The notes: a model not told the origin generated them from the sequence alone. Positions 46,239-55,938 are shown, counted from the first letter of the stretch. The stretch: DNA of 58,505 nt from Pseudomonadota bacterium (GCA_021792755.1 JAJYUA010000027.1:1-58505); one strand, 5' to 3'. A program made the numbers and translations.

Positions 46239-48614
46239 TCACTCGGACCCGAAGCTGCGCGTGATTCTGATACCGTATTGGCGCGGATTTCCCAGAAACT
46301 CGTTGTCCGGATTCGTGCCGGCCGCCAGCTGCCCCGTCACGTACACCTTGTTGGCGAGATTCAGGCCGTAGGCCTGAATGCTCCACCGCCCCAACGAGTA
46401 CGTGATGCTCGCATTCCACAGTCCATACGACGGCAGATAGTCCGTGACCGGCTTCTCGAACAAAGTCGTCCACTGCGACCCAAGGTAGGAATAGTTGACG
46501 CGAGGGGTAAGGATCCCGGACTGCCCAACGGCGATCGCGTACTGCAGTCCGGCGTTAAAGGTCCATTCAGGCGAGTACGGGTTCTGATCGCCGTTGAGGC
46601 TGACGAGGTACGGGTCATAATTGAAGCAGCCCGCCGTGACCGAGACCGAGGCGCACTGCGGCAAGGCCTGCGCCGTCACGCCCGGAGGCAGCGACTCGGT
46701 GTCGACCAGGTTGATCGCTCCCAGGCGCGAGTTCACATATCCGGCACCCATGTCCATTGTGAGTCCGCCGAAGCGGCCGCGCAGCTCGGCTTCCCCGCCC
46801 TTGATGACTGATTTTCCGGTGTTGAGCAGCGAGGTCTGTCCGGTGGCGGGAATCAGCGCGTTCACCTGAAGATTGTTGTAATTGTCCCAGAACCCGTCGA
46901 GGCTCGTCATCAGGTGATGATCGAGGAACTGGCCCTTCCAGCCGACCTCGTAGTCCCAGACCACCTCCGGCGCGAAGCTCTTCTGCGGGGTGGTTGCGGT
47001 GGCCGCATTGAAGCCTCCCGCCTTGAAGCCCTTCGCCACGAACGCGTAGAGGAAGTTCTGCGGGTCCACCGTCCAGTTGAGAGCCACCTTGCCCGTGACC
47101 GCCGAATCGGTCTCGAGCCCGCCCTGATTGATGTAGATCGGCGGCACCCCGGGGATACCGAGATTGATGGTGACGTGGCTCGACGTGGTCGCCTCGTTCC
47201 AGTCGTGGGTGTAGCGCAATCCCACCTGCAGCTGCAGGCTCGGCACTATCTTGTAGCTGACTTGCCCGAATGCGGCCGCGGTCTGCAGGATCTGCTCCAA
47301 GTCCGGCGACACCTGCGCGGGGACGGCCTGGCTCGTGTCGGTAAGCACGACCTCGCGAATGTCGTGCAGGTAGAACGCTCCCGCGACCCACCGAAGCCGA
47401 CCGCCGCTCGGGGAGATCAGATCGAACTCCTGGGAGATGGGGCGCTCGATGATCGCCTGATATTCCGCGAGCGCCGGCGGTCCCGGCAAAGTGGAATCGG
47501 TGCCGTCGGAATCGTATATGTTGTGCACCCACATGTACTGATCGCCGGTGATCGAGCGCAGATCTATGCCGCTGCCGTCGATATTCCAGTCGATGCGCAG
47601 GCTCGGCCGGAGCGAGTACTCCTTGTTCTGGGTAGCCGTGTCGTAGTTGAGCGTCCAGATGTTCGGGCTCGCGTAGGGCGCGTACTCCGTGCCGGGCACC
47701 GGCCGGTAGGCGTAACCGCCGGTGTTCGCGTTGTCATACTCGACTTTCAGCAGGATCCTGAGGTCTTTCGTTGGCTTGCCGAGCAACCCTACGCGGACAT
47801 TTTTCTCTTTGAGGGAGCCGGGATTGCCGAAGAGCTGGGCTCCGGGCGTCACCTTCGAGGCCGGACCGATGTCCTTGAAGAAGCTGTTGCGCTTCTCCAT
47901 GTCCCAGGCCACCCGAGCCGCCCAGGCATGGCTCATGGGCAGATTGACCGCGCCCTGCAGCTGGGTGTCGGAGTAGTTGCCCTGCTGCAGCTCGATGTAG
48001 CCGTGCACGCCGTTGAAATCCGGGTTACGGCTGTTTATGAAGATCGCCCCTCCGGTCGAGTTCTCGCCCACGAAAGTGCCCTGCGGGCCGCGCAGGACCT
48101 GCACGCTCGCAATGTCGAACAAGCTCTCGCTCGTGACGATCGGCGGCTGCCAGAGGCCGTCCCGGTATTCGGCCACACCGGGCACCACGGACGGCGATCC
48201 GCTGTCAAGGCCGATGCCGCGGATGTTGACCGATGAGGTGAGGCCGGCCGGCGTGATCGACAGGGACGGCGAGGCGTTTTGTAGATCCTGAATGTTGAAC
48301 ACCCCCTTCTGCACGAGCTGGCTGCCGCTCAGCACCGTGGCGGAGATTGCGGTGGTCTGCAGGTTCTCCCGCCGGCGCTGGGCGGTGATGACGACTTCGT
48401 GCAGCGCTCCGCCGCCGAAATCACCCTGGCTGCTCGAGACGGCGGCCGTGGCGGCGCTCGCCGGCATTGGACGGGCGGCGGCCGCTGCCGGAGCGGCCAG
48501 GGCGGCGGTTGACAAGACTGCGGCCGAAAGGACTGCCGCCACCGCCCGCTCCACGCATGTGTTCGCAAAAGTTGGGCCGCAAGACCCAATAGCATCGAAT
48601 TGGCCGTGCTTCAT
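46239..48614 (-). CDS. TonB-dependent outer-membrane receptor
   Basis: The 791-residue product has a signal segment (about 23-47), a TonB-box-like EVVITAQRRRENLQ, a plug domain with SVNIRGIG and VLRGPQGTFVGENSTGGAI, and a beta-barrel that ends in an aromatic-containing last strand. It probably imports aromatic acids or their sugar esters released by the esterase encoded upstream. Seven G residues stand before ATG 48614. No siderophore genes are near, so iron uptake is the less likely role. Confidence 0.92.
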   Translation of the reverse strand: MKHGQFDAIGSCGPTFANTCVERAVAAVLSAAVLSTAALAAPAAAAARPMPASAATAAVSSSQGDFGGGALHEVVITAQRRRENLQTTAISATVLSGSQLVQKGVFNIQDLQNASPSLSITPAGLTSSVNIRGIGLDSGSPSVVPGVAEYRDGLWQPPIVTSESLFDIASVQVLRGPQGTFVGENSTGGAIFINSRNPDFNGVHGYIELQQGNYSDTQLQGAVNLPMSHAWAARVAWDMEKRNSFFKDIGPASKVTPGAQLFGNPGSLKEKNVRVGLLGKPTKDLRILLKVEYDNANTGGYAYRPVPGTEYAPYASPNIWTLNYDTATQNKEYSLRPSLRIDWNIDGSGIDLRSITGDQYMWVHNIYDSDGTDSTLPGPPALAEYQAIIERPISQEFDLISPSGGRLRWVAGAFYLHDIREVVLTDTSQAVPAQVSPDLEQILQTAAAFGQVSYKIVPSLQLQVGLRYTHDWNEATTSSHVTINLGIPGVPPIYINQGGLETDSAVTGKVALNWTVDPQNFLYAFVAKGFKAGGFNAATATTPQKSFAPEVVWDYEVGWKGQFLDHHLMTSLDGFWDNYNNLQVNALIPATGQTSLLNTGKSVIKGGEAELRGRFGGLTMDMGAGYVNSRLGAINLVDTESLPPGVTAQALPQCASVSVTAGCFNYDPYLVSLNGDQNPYSPEWTFNAGLQYAIAVGQSGILTPRVNYSYLGSQWTTLFEKPVTDYLPSYGLWNASITYSLGRWSIQAYGLNLANKVYVTGQLAAGTNPDNEFLGNPRQYGIRITRSFGSE

Positions 48615-48732
48615 AACCCCCCCAAAAAAAAGCGAGTACGTAGGTCTATTTGTTCAATCGCTGGTCACGACAACCGGTGTGCGCGAACCCGCTGCCTCCG
48701 CGTCATCGACGGTGCCCGCCGGACCGCCGGCC

Positions 48733-50400
48733 TCAAGAGCTCTTGACACACGCGAAACTTTTTGCGCTCTTCGGATTGCCGCCCTCGTATCGGGCGTACC
48801 GGGGGTACGGGCACAGCGGCCGTGTCACCCCTGGGAAAGCCGGTCCATGCGCGATCATGCGCGCGGGCGGCTTCTTATCTTCGCTCCAGCGCACGATCGC
48901 CCTCAGCGGGTCAAATTCATCCGTCGCCGGTCCGCCGAAGCAGTGGTTCATGCCTGGCACGAGGAAGAGCCGGGCCCAGCGCTGCGGTCGGTGGTACTGC
49001 GCGATCAATTTCCGGTACCAGCCGATGATGGCGTTCGGCGAGAAAACCGGGTCGCTCAATCCCTGGTAGATGATGAGCTTGCCGCCGTGCGCTATGAAGC
49101 TCGAGAAAAACGTCCCCGTGGCGTCATTGATCGCCCGGGTCTGCCTGGTCGCTTGCAGCGCCCGGTTGAAATTGAAGGTCGCGGGAGTCATGCGCGGATC
49201 GGGCGGTGTCATGAAGTAGTAGCGCATCGCATCCACCCCCAGGGTGGCGTCCAGCGAGTTCGGCATGCCGGTGCGCGAGGTTCCGAGCTTCCAGAGCCGC
49301 CAACCCATCGTGTCAATGCCCGCATCGTACGGCCAGCTCGCGTACAGCGGATGCCCGGCGGAATCGTGGGGACCGCCGAAGATCGCCTCGAGCGTCCTCA
49401 CCTTGGCCTTGCTCAGGCAGTGTGCGCGGGCGCCGCGCTTGCACAGCAGAACCTTGGGATTGAAGGCCTTCTGACAGGCGGTGAAGTTGTTGATCATGCC
49501 GTCGCGCAGCCCGTCGAGGTCGTCGCACGCCTTAAGGACCGCGTGAGAGACCAGCTGCAGGTCCGCGCTCGTGAACGCCTCGCTCAATATCGGACGTCCA
49601 TGCGAGTCCTTCGGCGCGATCGCCTCCAGATGCTTGACGTTCCACATTTCTGCGATGGCCGCCCGAGCGAGATTGAACCCCGGGTCCCCCGCCACGACGC
49701 CGTTGAAAAGCGTCGGAAAGCGCTCCGCGACCATCATGGCCTCCCTGCCGCCGTTTGAGCATCCGTAAAAGTAGGAGTCGCGGGCGGGCCTGCCGTAATA
49801 GCGCTTGATGAGTCTCTTGCCGAGACGCGCCACCGGTCCGAGCCCGGCATAGGCGTAGTCGAGCCGGGCCTGCTGATCGGCGGCGAAGGCCGCCGTGAAG
49901 CCCTCGTGCCCCCCGTCGCTCGAGATGACGGCGAATCCCCGCGACAAGGCCGGTTTGTAGCCCGGCGCGACAAAGCCGATCGCGGGGGCGATGAAGCCAT
50001 CGAGGCCGCCGCCGCCTTGGAACAGGAATCGCCCATTCCACTTGGCCGGCATGCGCAGCTCGAACCCGAGCCCATACTTCACTCCGCCGACACCCACGCG
50101 CGGATCCAGGACCCCGCGAACCAGGCAGTTGGCCGGAAGTCGGACCTGCGCGAGCATCGGCATCATCCGGGCGGCGCCGGCCGGCAGGGGACCGGCCTTC
50201 TGCCAGTGCGCGACGGATATCACGAGGTGATCGTTGGCCGCCGCCACGAGACGCCGGCAATTCGCCGCGACACCCTTGACGGAGTTCTGCATGTTTGCCA
50301 GCGCACGCGGCGCCACCACCCCCAGGGCCGCCGCCATGGCGAACACACCGACGATACGCCGCGCCCGGCTCATTGGTCGATGCAGGTACGAGTCTGTCAT
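48733..50400 (-). CDS. tannase/feruloyl esterase
   Basis: The secreted 555-residue hydrolase has a signal peptide (about 14-35). The nucleophile S215 lies in YFYGCSNGGRE next to C214, which should bond the cysteine beside the catalytic histidine in GMNHCFGG; the acid is in GLSDPVFSP. That Cys-Ser/His-Cys layout is diagnostic of the tannase family, which cleaves feruloyl or galloyl esters. ATG 50400 follows a G-rich ribosome site. It heads the esterase-receptor-carrier series. Confidence 0.92.
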   Translation of the reverse strand: MTDSYLHRPMSRARRIVGVFAMAAALGVVAPRALANMQNSVKGVAANCRRLVAAANDHLVISVAHWQKAGPLPAGAARMMPMLAQVRLPANCLVRGVLDPRVGVGGVKYGLGFELRMPAKWNGRFLFQGGGGLDGFIAPAIGFVAPGYKPALSRGFAVISSDGGHEGFTAAFAADQQARLDYAYAGLGPVARLGKRLIKRYYGRPARDSYFYGCSNGGREAMMVAERFPTLFNGVVAGDPGFNLARAAIAEMWNVKHLEAIAPKDSHGRPILSEAFTSADLQLVSHAVLKACDDLDGLRDGMINNFTACQKAFNPKVLLCKRGARAHCLSKAKVRTLEAIFGGPHDSAGHPLYASWPYDAGIDTMGWRLWKLGTSRTGMPNSLDATLGVDAMRYYFMTPPDPRMTPATFNFNRALQATRQTRAINDATGTFFSSFIAHGGKLIIYQGLSDPVFSPNAIIGWYRKLIAQYHRPQRWARLFLVPGMNHCFGGPATDEFDPLRAIVRWSEDKKPPARMIAHGPAFPGVTRPLCPYPRYARYEGGNPKSAKSFACVKSS

Positions 50401-50987
50401 GTCTTGCCCCCCAAGAGTTCTGCTGTTCGATCCGGCCGGCGCCGGTTCCGCCGGCGGTCGAGCTCGGCGGCCCGCTCGATGCGCAACGGAAACCGCCGCT
50501 CCGTCCGCCCGGAAACGGCTATGTAATATACTATATCGTATACTAATTCTGCTGCGACGACTTTCCGTTGTCAATCGGCCGCAGCCACCCTCGCTGCGGC
50601 GCGCCGCCACGGCCGACTGGGCGCCTCTCCCGAGAGATCCCCTGCCGTGACCGCTCAAGACTCTGTGGCCGGCTTGACCGCGGTCTGCAGCTGTCGCTGC
50701 GGCGCGCGGCTCACGTGTTCTGCGGAGCACCGGTTCCGCCATCGCCCGGGCGATGAGCTCGCCTTTTCGGGGCGCGGCAAACGGGCAAATGCAAACCGAC
50801 GGCACGGCGGCTTGCCGCTTGCGGTGCGCGTGACAGTCTTGTCTGCGCCTTGTGGGCGCCGCCCAGAATCAGGGCGTGCCGTCGCCGTTGGCGGCTACGC
50901 CGACCCCGATTGAGCTACCGCTCGCCGGTACGGGAAGCGTTCGGCTCCGGCGCCTGCAGATCCGCCGGCGCAGGCCACCTCACGGCC
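50401..50987. other. intergenic region upstream of the esterase
   Basis: 587 bases, mostly GC-rich without a defensible gene. The AT-rich patch at about 50520-50550 is the likely esterase promoter. A hairpin CCGCAGC/GCTGCGG with a seven-base loop lies at 50579-50599. The part near 50988 lies behind the MarR gene and shows no T-run terminator. Confidence 0.45.
50527..50542. promoter_or_regulatory. AT-rich inverted repeat in the esterase promoter
   Basis: TATAC and GTATA flank a six-base spacer in an AT-rich island about 130 bases before the esterase start. TATAGT- and TATATT-like -10 boxes on the minus strand overlap it. It may be the control point of the esterase-receptor-carrier genes. Confidence 0.4.
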
Positions 50988-51413
50988 TCAATCGTCCTTC
51001 TGATTAGCGAGCGTATGGAGAACTCTCACGAACGCCGCACAATCGGCTTTCGGGATGTGCGAGAGCAGGTCGGCTTCAAGATCGTCCACGATGCCCCGGG
51101 CCTTCTGCGCGGTGCGCCGGCCCGCCTCGGAGAGCGTCAGTCCCTGAGAGCGCCCATCGACCGCCTGGCGGACGATAAGGTCCCGATCCGCCAGGCGAGC
51201 CACGAGAGGGGCCATGTTTGCGCTGACGACGCCGAGCAGGCGACCGATCTCACTTTGCTTCACGCCCGGATTGTCTGCGATCACCAGCAGCACGGTCGCC
51301 TCCGCAGGCCGCAGGTGAAGTCGCGCCAGTCGCGCTGCGAGCCTCGACATGAACGCAACCGACACGCGCCGGAGCGCATAGCCGGGAAGATCTTTCACAG
51401 GATCTTTGATCAC
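50988..51413 (-). CDS. MarR-family regulator of the ferulate genes
   Basis: This 141-residue MarR protein has the winged-helix core LRPAEATVLLVIADNPGVKQSEIGRLLGV and DGRSQGLTLSEAGRR (wing). It diverges from the vanillin dehydrogenase-hydratase-synthetase operon, as the MarR repressors FerC/FerR do in Sphingobium and other degraders, where a hydroxycinnamoyl-CoA ester is the inducer. That mode of action is inferred here from context. Confidence 0.85.
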   Translation of the reverse strand: MIKDPVKDLPGYALRRVSVAFMSRLAARLARLHLRPAEATVLLVIADNPGVKQSEIGRLLGVVSANMAPLVARLADRDLIVRQAVDGRSQGLTLSEAGRRTAQKARGIVDDLEADLLSHIPKADCAAFVRVLHTLANQKDD

Positions 51414-51465
51414 GCTGACATTTTCCGTGAACGGCCTCGTTTTGCTTGCTCGGCTCGAGCGAAAT

Positions 51466-51489
51466 GCTATAGGCTATAGTTATTGTAGC
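51466..51489. promoter_or_regulatory. tandem GCTATAG operator before vdh
   Basis: GCTATAG occurs twice in direct succession (51466-51472 and 51473-51479), and the second copy with TTGTAGC at 51483-51489 makes an imperfect inverted repeat. TATAGG or TATAGT in these units could be the -10 box, 28-40 bases before the vdh start. This fits a MarR site in the divergent promoter region. Confidence 0.5.
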
Positions 51490-51507
51490 CGAAAAAAAGG
51501 GGCGCCC

Positions 51508-52905
51508 ATGTTTTTCGAACGACTGAGTCCCATCACCGGCCTGGTCGTGAGCAGCGCCACCGCAATGAGCACCGCCGACGCGCGCGCGCTCGCAGATCGG
51601 GCTGCGGCCGGCTTCGGCGCGTGGGCCGACATGGGACCGAACGCCCGGCGCGCCGTGCTCGGCAGAGCCGCCGACGCGCTGGAGCAGCGGCGAGACGAGT
51701 TCGTCCAGGCGATGAGCGAGGAGGTCGGCGCAACTGCCGGCTGGGCGATGTTCAATGTGATGCTGGCCGCCAGTATGACGCGGGAAGCGGCCGCGCTCAC
51801 CACCCGGATCGGTGGTGAAGTCATCCCTTCCGACAAGCCGGGCTGTCTTGCCATGTCGGTTCGCGAGCCCGTTGGGGTGGTGCTCGGCATCGCACCCTGG
51901 AACGCCCCCATCATCCTCGGCGTGCGCGCGATCGCGACCCCGCTCGCCTGCGGCAACGCGGTGATCCTGAAGGCCTCCGAGCTCTGCCCGCGCACGCATG
52001 AGCTCATCATCGAGGCGTTTGCCGCAGCCGGGTTTCCCGAAGGGGTCGTCAACCTGGTCACGAATGATCCCAAGGACGCCGGCGAAGTCGTCGGCGCACT
52101 GATCGATCATCCGGCCGTACGCCGCATCAACTTCACGGGATCCACCGCCGTCGGTCGGATCGTCGCCCGGCGCTGCGCGGAGCACCTCAAGCCCTGTCTG
52201 CTCGAGCTCGGCGGCAAGGCTCCGTTGCTCGTGCTCGAGGATGCGAATCTCGAGCAGGCCGCGAAAGCAGCCGCGTTCGGGGCGTTCATGAATCAAGGTC
52301 AGATTTGCATGTCGACGGAGCGGATCATCCCGGTCGCCGCGATCGCCGAGGAGTTCACGCGTGTATTTGCAGACAAGGCGCGCGCGATGAAGAGCGGGGA
52401 TCCGCGCGAGGGCAGCACGCCGCTCGGGGCGGTAGTCGATCGCCGTACGGTCGAGCACGTCAACGGCCTCATCGACGATGCGGTGTCCATGGGCGCTCGC
52501 GTGCTGGCCGGCGGCAAGGCCCGGGACGTGATCATGCCGGCGACGGTCATCGATGGTGTCACGCCGCGGATGAGGCTGTACCGCGAGGAGAGCTTCGGCC
52601 CCATCGTGGCCATCATCCGGGCCGCCGACGAGGCCGAGGCCATCCGCCTGGCGAACGACAGCGAGTACGGTCTCTCGGCCGCCGTCTTCACCGGCGATGC
52701 CGCGCGCGGACTGCGGGTCGCGCGTCAGATCCGCTCCGGCATGTGCCACATCAACGGCCCGACGGTTCATGACGAGGCCCAGATGCCTTTCGGCGGCGTG
52801 GGCGCTTCAGGGTACGGCCGCTTCGGCGGCGCGGCGGGTATCGATCAGTTCACGGAATTGCGCTGGATCACGATCGAGACCGTTGCGGGCCAGTTCCCGA
52901 TCTGA
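51508..52905 (+). CDS. vdh: vanillin-type aldehyde dehydrogenase
   Basis: The 465-residue aldehyde dehydrogenase has N132 (APWNAPIIL), E233 (LELGGKAP) and the nucleophile C267 (GQICMSTER). The NQGQICMSTER context is typical of vanillin/salicylaldehyde dehydrogenases. It would oxidise vanillin, the lyase product, to vanillate. ATG 51508 is preceded by an AAGGGG ribosome site; open frame before it covers the operator. It is the first gene of vdh, ferB, ferA. Confidence 0.9.
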   Translation: MFFERLSPITGLVVSSATAMSTADARALADRAAAGFGAWADMGPNARRAVLGRAADALEQRRDEFVQAMSEEVGATAGWAMFNVMLAASMTREAAALTTRIGGEVIPSDKPGCLAMSVREPVGVVLGIAPWNAPIILGVRAIATPLACGNAVILKASELCPRTHELIIEAFAAAGFPEGVVNLVTNDPKDAGEVVGALIDHPAVRRINFTGSTAVGRIVARRCAEHLKPCLLELGGKAPLLVLEDANLEQAAKAAAFGAFMNQGQICMSTERIIPVAAIAEEFTRVFADKARAMKSGDPREGSTPLGAVVDRRTVEHVNGLIDDAVSMGARVLAGGKARDVIMPATVIDGVTPRMRLYREESFGPIVAIIRAADEAEAIRLANDSEYGLSAAVFTGDAARGLRVARQIRSGMCHINGPTVHDEAQMPFGGVGASGYGRFGGAAGIDQFTELRWITIETVAGQFPI

Positions 52906-52964
52906 CCGGCGCGGATCGCGGGATTGGGATTGAGACGACATCGGCGAGAGGACATGGGTGAGAT

Positions 52965-53813
52965 ATGAGCAGTGAGCAAGCGCAAACAGAGGCAGTGGCA
53001 TTCACGGTGCGAGAGAGGGTTGCCTGGGTCCGGTTCAATCGGCCCGAGAAGCGCAACTGCATGAGCCCGACGCTCAACCGGCAGATGATGCAGGTGCTCG
53101 ATGATCTCGAGTACCGAGCCGATGTCGGGGTACTCGTCTTGAGCGGCGAGGGAACGGCCTGGTCGTCGGGCATGGACCTCAACGAGTACTTTCGCGAGAC
53201 CGAGGCCCAAGGGCTCGCCGCGGTGCGCCGATCGCAGCGCGAGGCGTACGGCTGGTGGCGGCGCCTGCGCTGGTACCAGAAGCCCACCATCGCCATGGTG
53301 AACGGCTGGTGCTTTGGCGGCGCATACGGACCTCTGTTCGCCTGCGACCTCGCATTCGCGGCCGAAGAGGCTCAGTTTGGCCTCTCGGAGATCAACTGGG
53401 GAATCCTCCCGGGCGGCGGTGCGAGCAAGGTCGCCCGTGAGCTGCTCACCTTCCGCCGCGCCATGTACCACGCATTGACGGGCGAGAGCATCGACGGGCG
53501 CACCGCGGCAGAGTGGGGCATGGTGAACGAGGCGCTGCCGCGCGAGAAGCTCGAGGAGCGGGTGACGGCGGTCGCCAGAACTCTGCTCAAGAAAAACCCG
53601 GTGGCGTTGAAGGCGACGAAGGATGCGATCCGCCGGGTCGGCGAGATGACCTACGACAATGCCGAAGACTATCTCGTACGCGCGCAGGAAGCGGCCAATT
53701 TCTTCGACAACGAGGGCCGCAAGGAAGGGATCCATCAGTTCATCGACGAGAAATCCTTCAAGCCCGGACTCGGCGCGTATGACCATTCCCGCCAGCGCTC
53801 AGTCAAGGTCTGA
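52965..53813 (+). CDS. ferB: feruloyl-CoA hydratase/lyase
   Basis: The 282-residue crotonase-fold enzyme closely resembles hydroxycinnamoyl-CoA hydratase-lyase of Pseudomonas: YQKPTIAMVNGWCFGGA, FGLSEINWGILPGG (catalytic E142) and a C-terminus KSFKPGLGAYD. It hydrates feruloyl-CoA and splits it to vanillin and acetyl-CoA. A serine in the Pseudomonas loop GGGFSPL is glycine here (G122). The 3' end overlaps the synthetase gene by 35 bases. Confidence 0.93.
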   Translation: MSSEQAQTEAVAFTVRERVAWVRFNRPEKRNCMSPTLNRQMMQVLDDLEYRADVGVLVLSGEGTAWSSGMDLNEYFRETEAQGLAAVRRSQREAYGWWRRLRWYQKPTIAMVNGWCFGGAYGPLFACDLAFAAEEAQFGLSEINWGILPGGGASKVARELLTFRRAMYHALTGESIDGRTAAEWGMVNEALPREKLEERVTAVARTLLKKNPVALKATKDAIRRVGEMTYDNAEDYLVRAQEAANFFDNEGRKEGIHQFIDEKSFKPGLGAYDHSRQRSVKV

Positions 53814-55938
53814 AGCGGGCGCGCGATTCAGCCCCAGAGCGATCGAGCGACTGCTGCGTCCCAGCTCGGTCGCGATCGTGGGCGCCTCGGCCACCCCGGG
53901 CGCTCTAGGGGCTTCCGTGCTCGCCAATCTGCAGCGATTGGGGTTTCGGGGCGCCATCCACCTCATCAATCCCAATCGAGCCGAGATCGGCGGCCGTCCT
54001 TGCCTGAAGAGCATCGAGGAGCTGCCGACCGCAGTGGATGCGGCCGTGCTCGCCATCCCTCGGGCCGGAGTGCTCGAGGCGGTCGCAGGTCTCGCCCGGC
54101 GCGGCGTCGGAGCAGCCGTGATCTTCTCGGCGGGCTTTGCGGAGGGTGGCGAGGCCGGCCGAGCCGAGCAGCGCGAAATCGCCAAAATCGCCGCCGAGCA
54201 AGGCATGCTCATCGAAGGGCCGAACTGCCTGGGATTCGTGAACCACGTCGACGGTATCGCCCTGACCTTCGTCGAATCGTCTCGTGCAACACTCGACGGA
54301 CGGCCAGGGATTGGAATCGTCAGTCAGAGCGGCGCGATGGCCTGCGTCCTCGGCACCATGCTCGCGAGCCGCGACCTTGGGGTGTCTTATTCCATTTCGA
54401 CCGGCAATGAGGCCCTGTGCGGCGTCGAGGACTTCATCGAGTACCTGCTCGAGGAGGCGCGGACTGCCGTCATCGGCCTGATCGTCGAGCAGTTCCGGCA
54501 TCCCCAGCGCCTGCTGTCGCTCGCCCGCCGCGCTCGCAACAGGGGCAAGCGGCTCGTGCTGCTGCATCCCGGCCGCAGCGGCGCGGCGCGCGAGTCCGCC
54601 GCGACCCACACCGGCGCTCTTGCGGGCGACTACGCGCTGATGCAGGTGAAGGTCGAGGCTGAAGGCATCGTCACGGTCGAGACCCTGGAAGAGCTCGGCG
54701 ACGTTCTCGAGATCGCGTTGCGCGCCCCGGCGCCGGGCCGCCCCGGCGCGGCGATCGTCACCGAGTCGGGCGCCTTCAAGGCCCTCGCGCTCGATCTCAC
54801 CGAGCAGGTGGGACTTGCGCTGCCGAGGCTGGACGATGCGAACGCTCCGGCGCTGCGAGCGGCCGTGCCCGCGTTCGTTCCGGTCAGCAACCCGCTCGAC
54901 CTGACCGCACAGGGGCTGGTCGACCCGGACCTCTACAGGCGCGCACTCTTGGCGCTTGCGCAGGATAAGCGCATCGGCGCGATCGCACTCGGCATCATTC
55001 AGACCGATCCGGCAACCTGCGAGCGCAAGTTCCCGGCCATCCTCGAGGCCTTGCGAGAGCTGCACTCTGCACCGCTCATCGTCGTGGCCGGACTCGACGA
55101 GGGGGCGCCGGTACCCGAGCCCTACATCCGGGCGCTGCGCACACTCGCAGTACCCTATTTCCCGTCGGCCGAGCGCGCCGTTCGGGCCATTGCGCGGCTT
55201 TTCGCTGCCCTCTCGCGCACACCGCTCGGGCCGACCGAACCGCTCGGGCGCACCGGTCTCCCCCCAGCCCAGGGGGTGATTCCCGAGCATCGCGCCAAGG
55301 CCTTTCTCGGCCCACTCGGCATTCCCTTCCCTGCCGGACGGCTCGTCCACACGCTGCAGGAGGCAGTCGAGGCCGCCGACGCCCTGGGCTATCCAGTGGT
55401 GCTGAAGGCTCAATCCCCGGCACTCTCGCACAAGAGCGATGCAGGGGGCGTGCTCCTCGGCCTGAAAGACCGGAAGTCGCTCGACTCGGGATGGCGGAAG
55501 CTTCACGCCGATCTCGCTCAGAGCCTGCCGGACCTGAGGCTCGATGGGGTCCTGGTCGAGGTCATGGCCCGGTCCGGCTTGGAGCTCATCGTCGGCGGAC
55601 GAAACGATCCGGATTGGGGCGCCGTGATACTCGCCGGCATCGGCGGCGTGCAGGCAGAGCTGCTCAACGATGTCCGGCTGATCCTGCCCGGGCAGAGCCG
55701 GCAATCGATCATCGAGGCGCTCCGCCACCTCAAATGCGGCCCCCTGCTCGACGGATACCGTGGCTCCTCGGCACTCGATCTGCCCGCGCTCGCCGAGCTG
55801 ATCGAGCGGGTTGGGCGAGCGCTCTGCGAGGAGCCCTCAATCCGCGAGATCGACCTGAATCCGGTGATCGCCTATCCGGCCGGACAGGGTGTCATGGCGC
55901 TCGATGCGCTCATGGTGATCAAGCAGCCCGAGCCGTGA
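53779..55938 (+). CDS. ferA: ADP-forming feruloyl-CoA synthetase (FerA type)
   Basis: The 719-residue acyl-CoA synthetase of the ADP-forming superfamily has a CoA-binding domain (about 25-150, VAIVGASATPG), ligase domains with the phospho-histidine motif THTGALAG (H277), and a C-terminal ATP-grasp part (about 490-715, YPVVLKAQSPALSHKSDAGGV). FerA of Sphingobium, which activates ferulate, is of this type, whereas Pseudomonas Fcs forms AMP. The ferB-ferA order supports the assignment. The N-terminal 20 residues may be shorter if a later start is used. Confidence 0.9.
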   Translation: MTIPASAQSRSEAGARFSPRAIERLLRPSSVAIVGASATPGALGASVLANLQRLGFRGAIHLINPNRAEIGGRPCLKSIEELPTAVDAAVLAIPRAGVLEAVAGLARRGVGAAVIFSAGFAEGGEAGRAEQREIAKIAAEQGMLIEGPNCLGFVNHVDGIALTFVESSRATLDGRPGIGIVSQSGAMACVLGTMLASRDLGVSYSISTGNEALCGVEDFIEYLLEEARTAVIGLIVEQFRHPQRLLSLARRARNRGKRLVLLHPGRSGAARESAATHTGALAGDYALMQVKVEAEGIVTVETLEELGDVLEIALRAPAPGRPGAAIVTESGAFKALALDLTEQVGLALPRLDDANAPALRAAVPAFVPVSNPLDLTAQGLVDPDLYRRALLALAQDKRIGAIALGIIQTDPATCERKFPAILEALRELHSAPLIVVAGLDEGAPVPEPYIRALRTLAVPYFPSAERAVRAIARLFAALSRTPLGPTEPLGRTGLPPAQGVIPEHRAKAFLGPLGIPFPAGRLVHTLQEAVEAADALGYPVVLKAQSPALSHKSDAGGVLLGLKDRKSLDSGWRKLHADLAQSLPDLRLDGVLVEVMARSGLELIVGGRNDPDWGAVILAGIGGVQAELLNDVRLILPGQSRQSIIEALRHLKCGPLLDGYRGSSALDLPALAELIERVGRALCEEPSIREIDLNPVIAYPAGQGVMALDALMVIKQPEP

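Noticed and set aside
50647..50913. An 88-residue Cys/Arg-rich protein upstream of the esterase
   Set aside because: No family resemblance, no ribosome site, and codon use does not match neighbouring genes.
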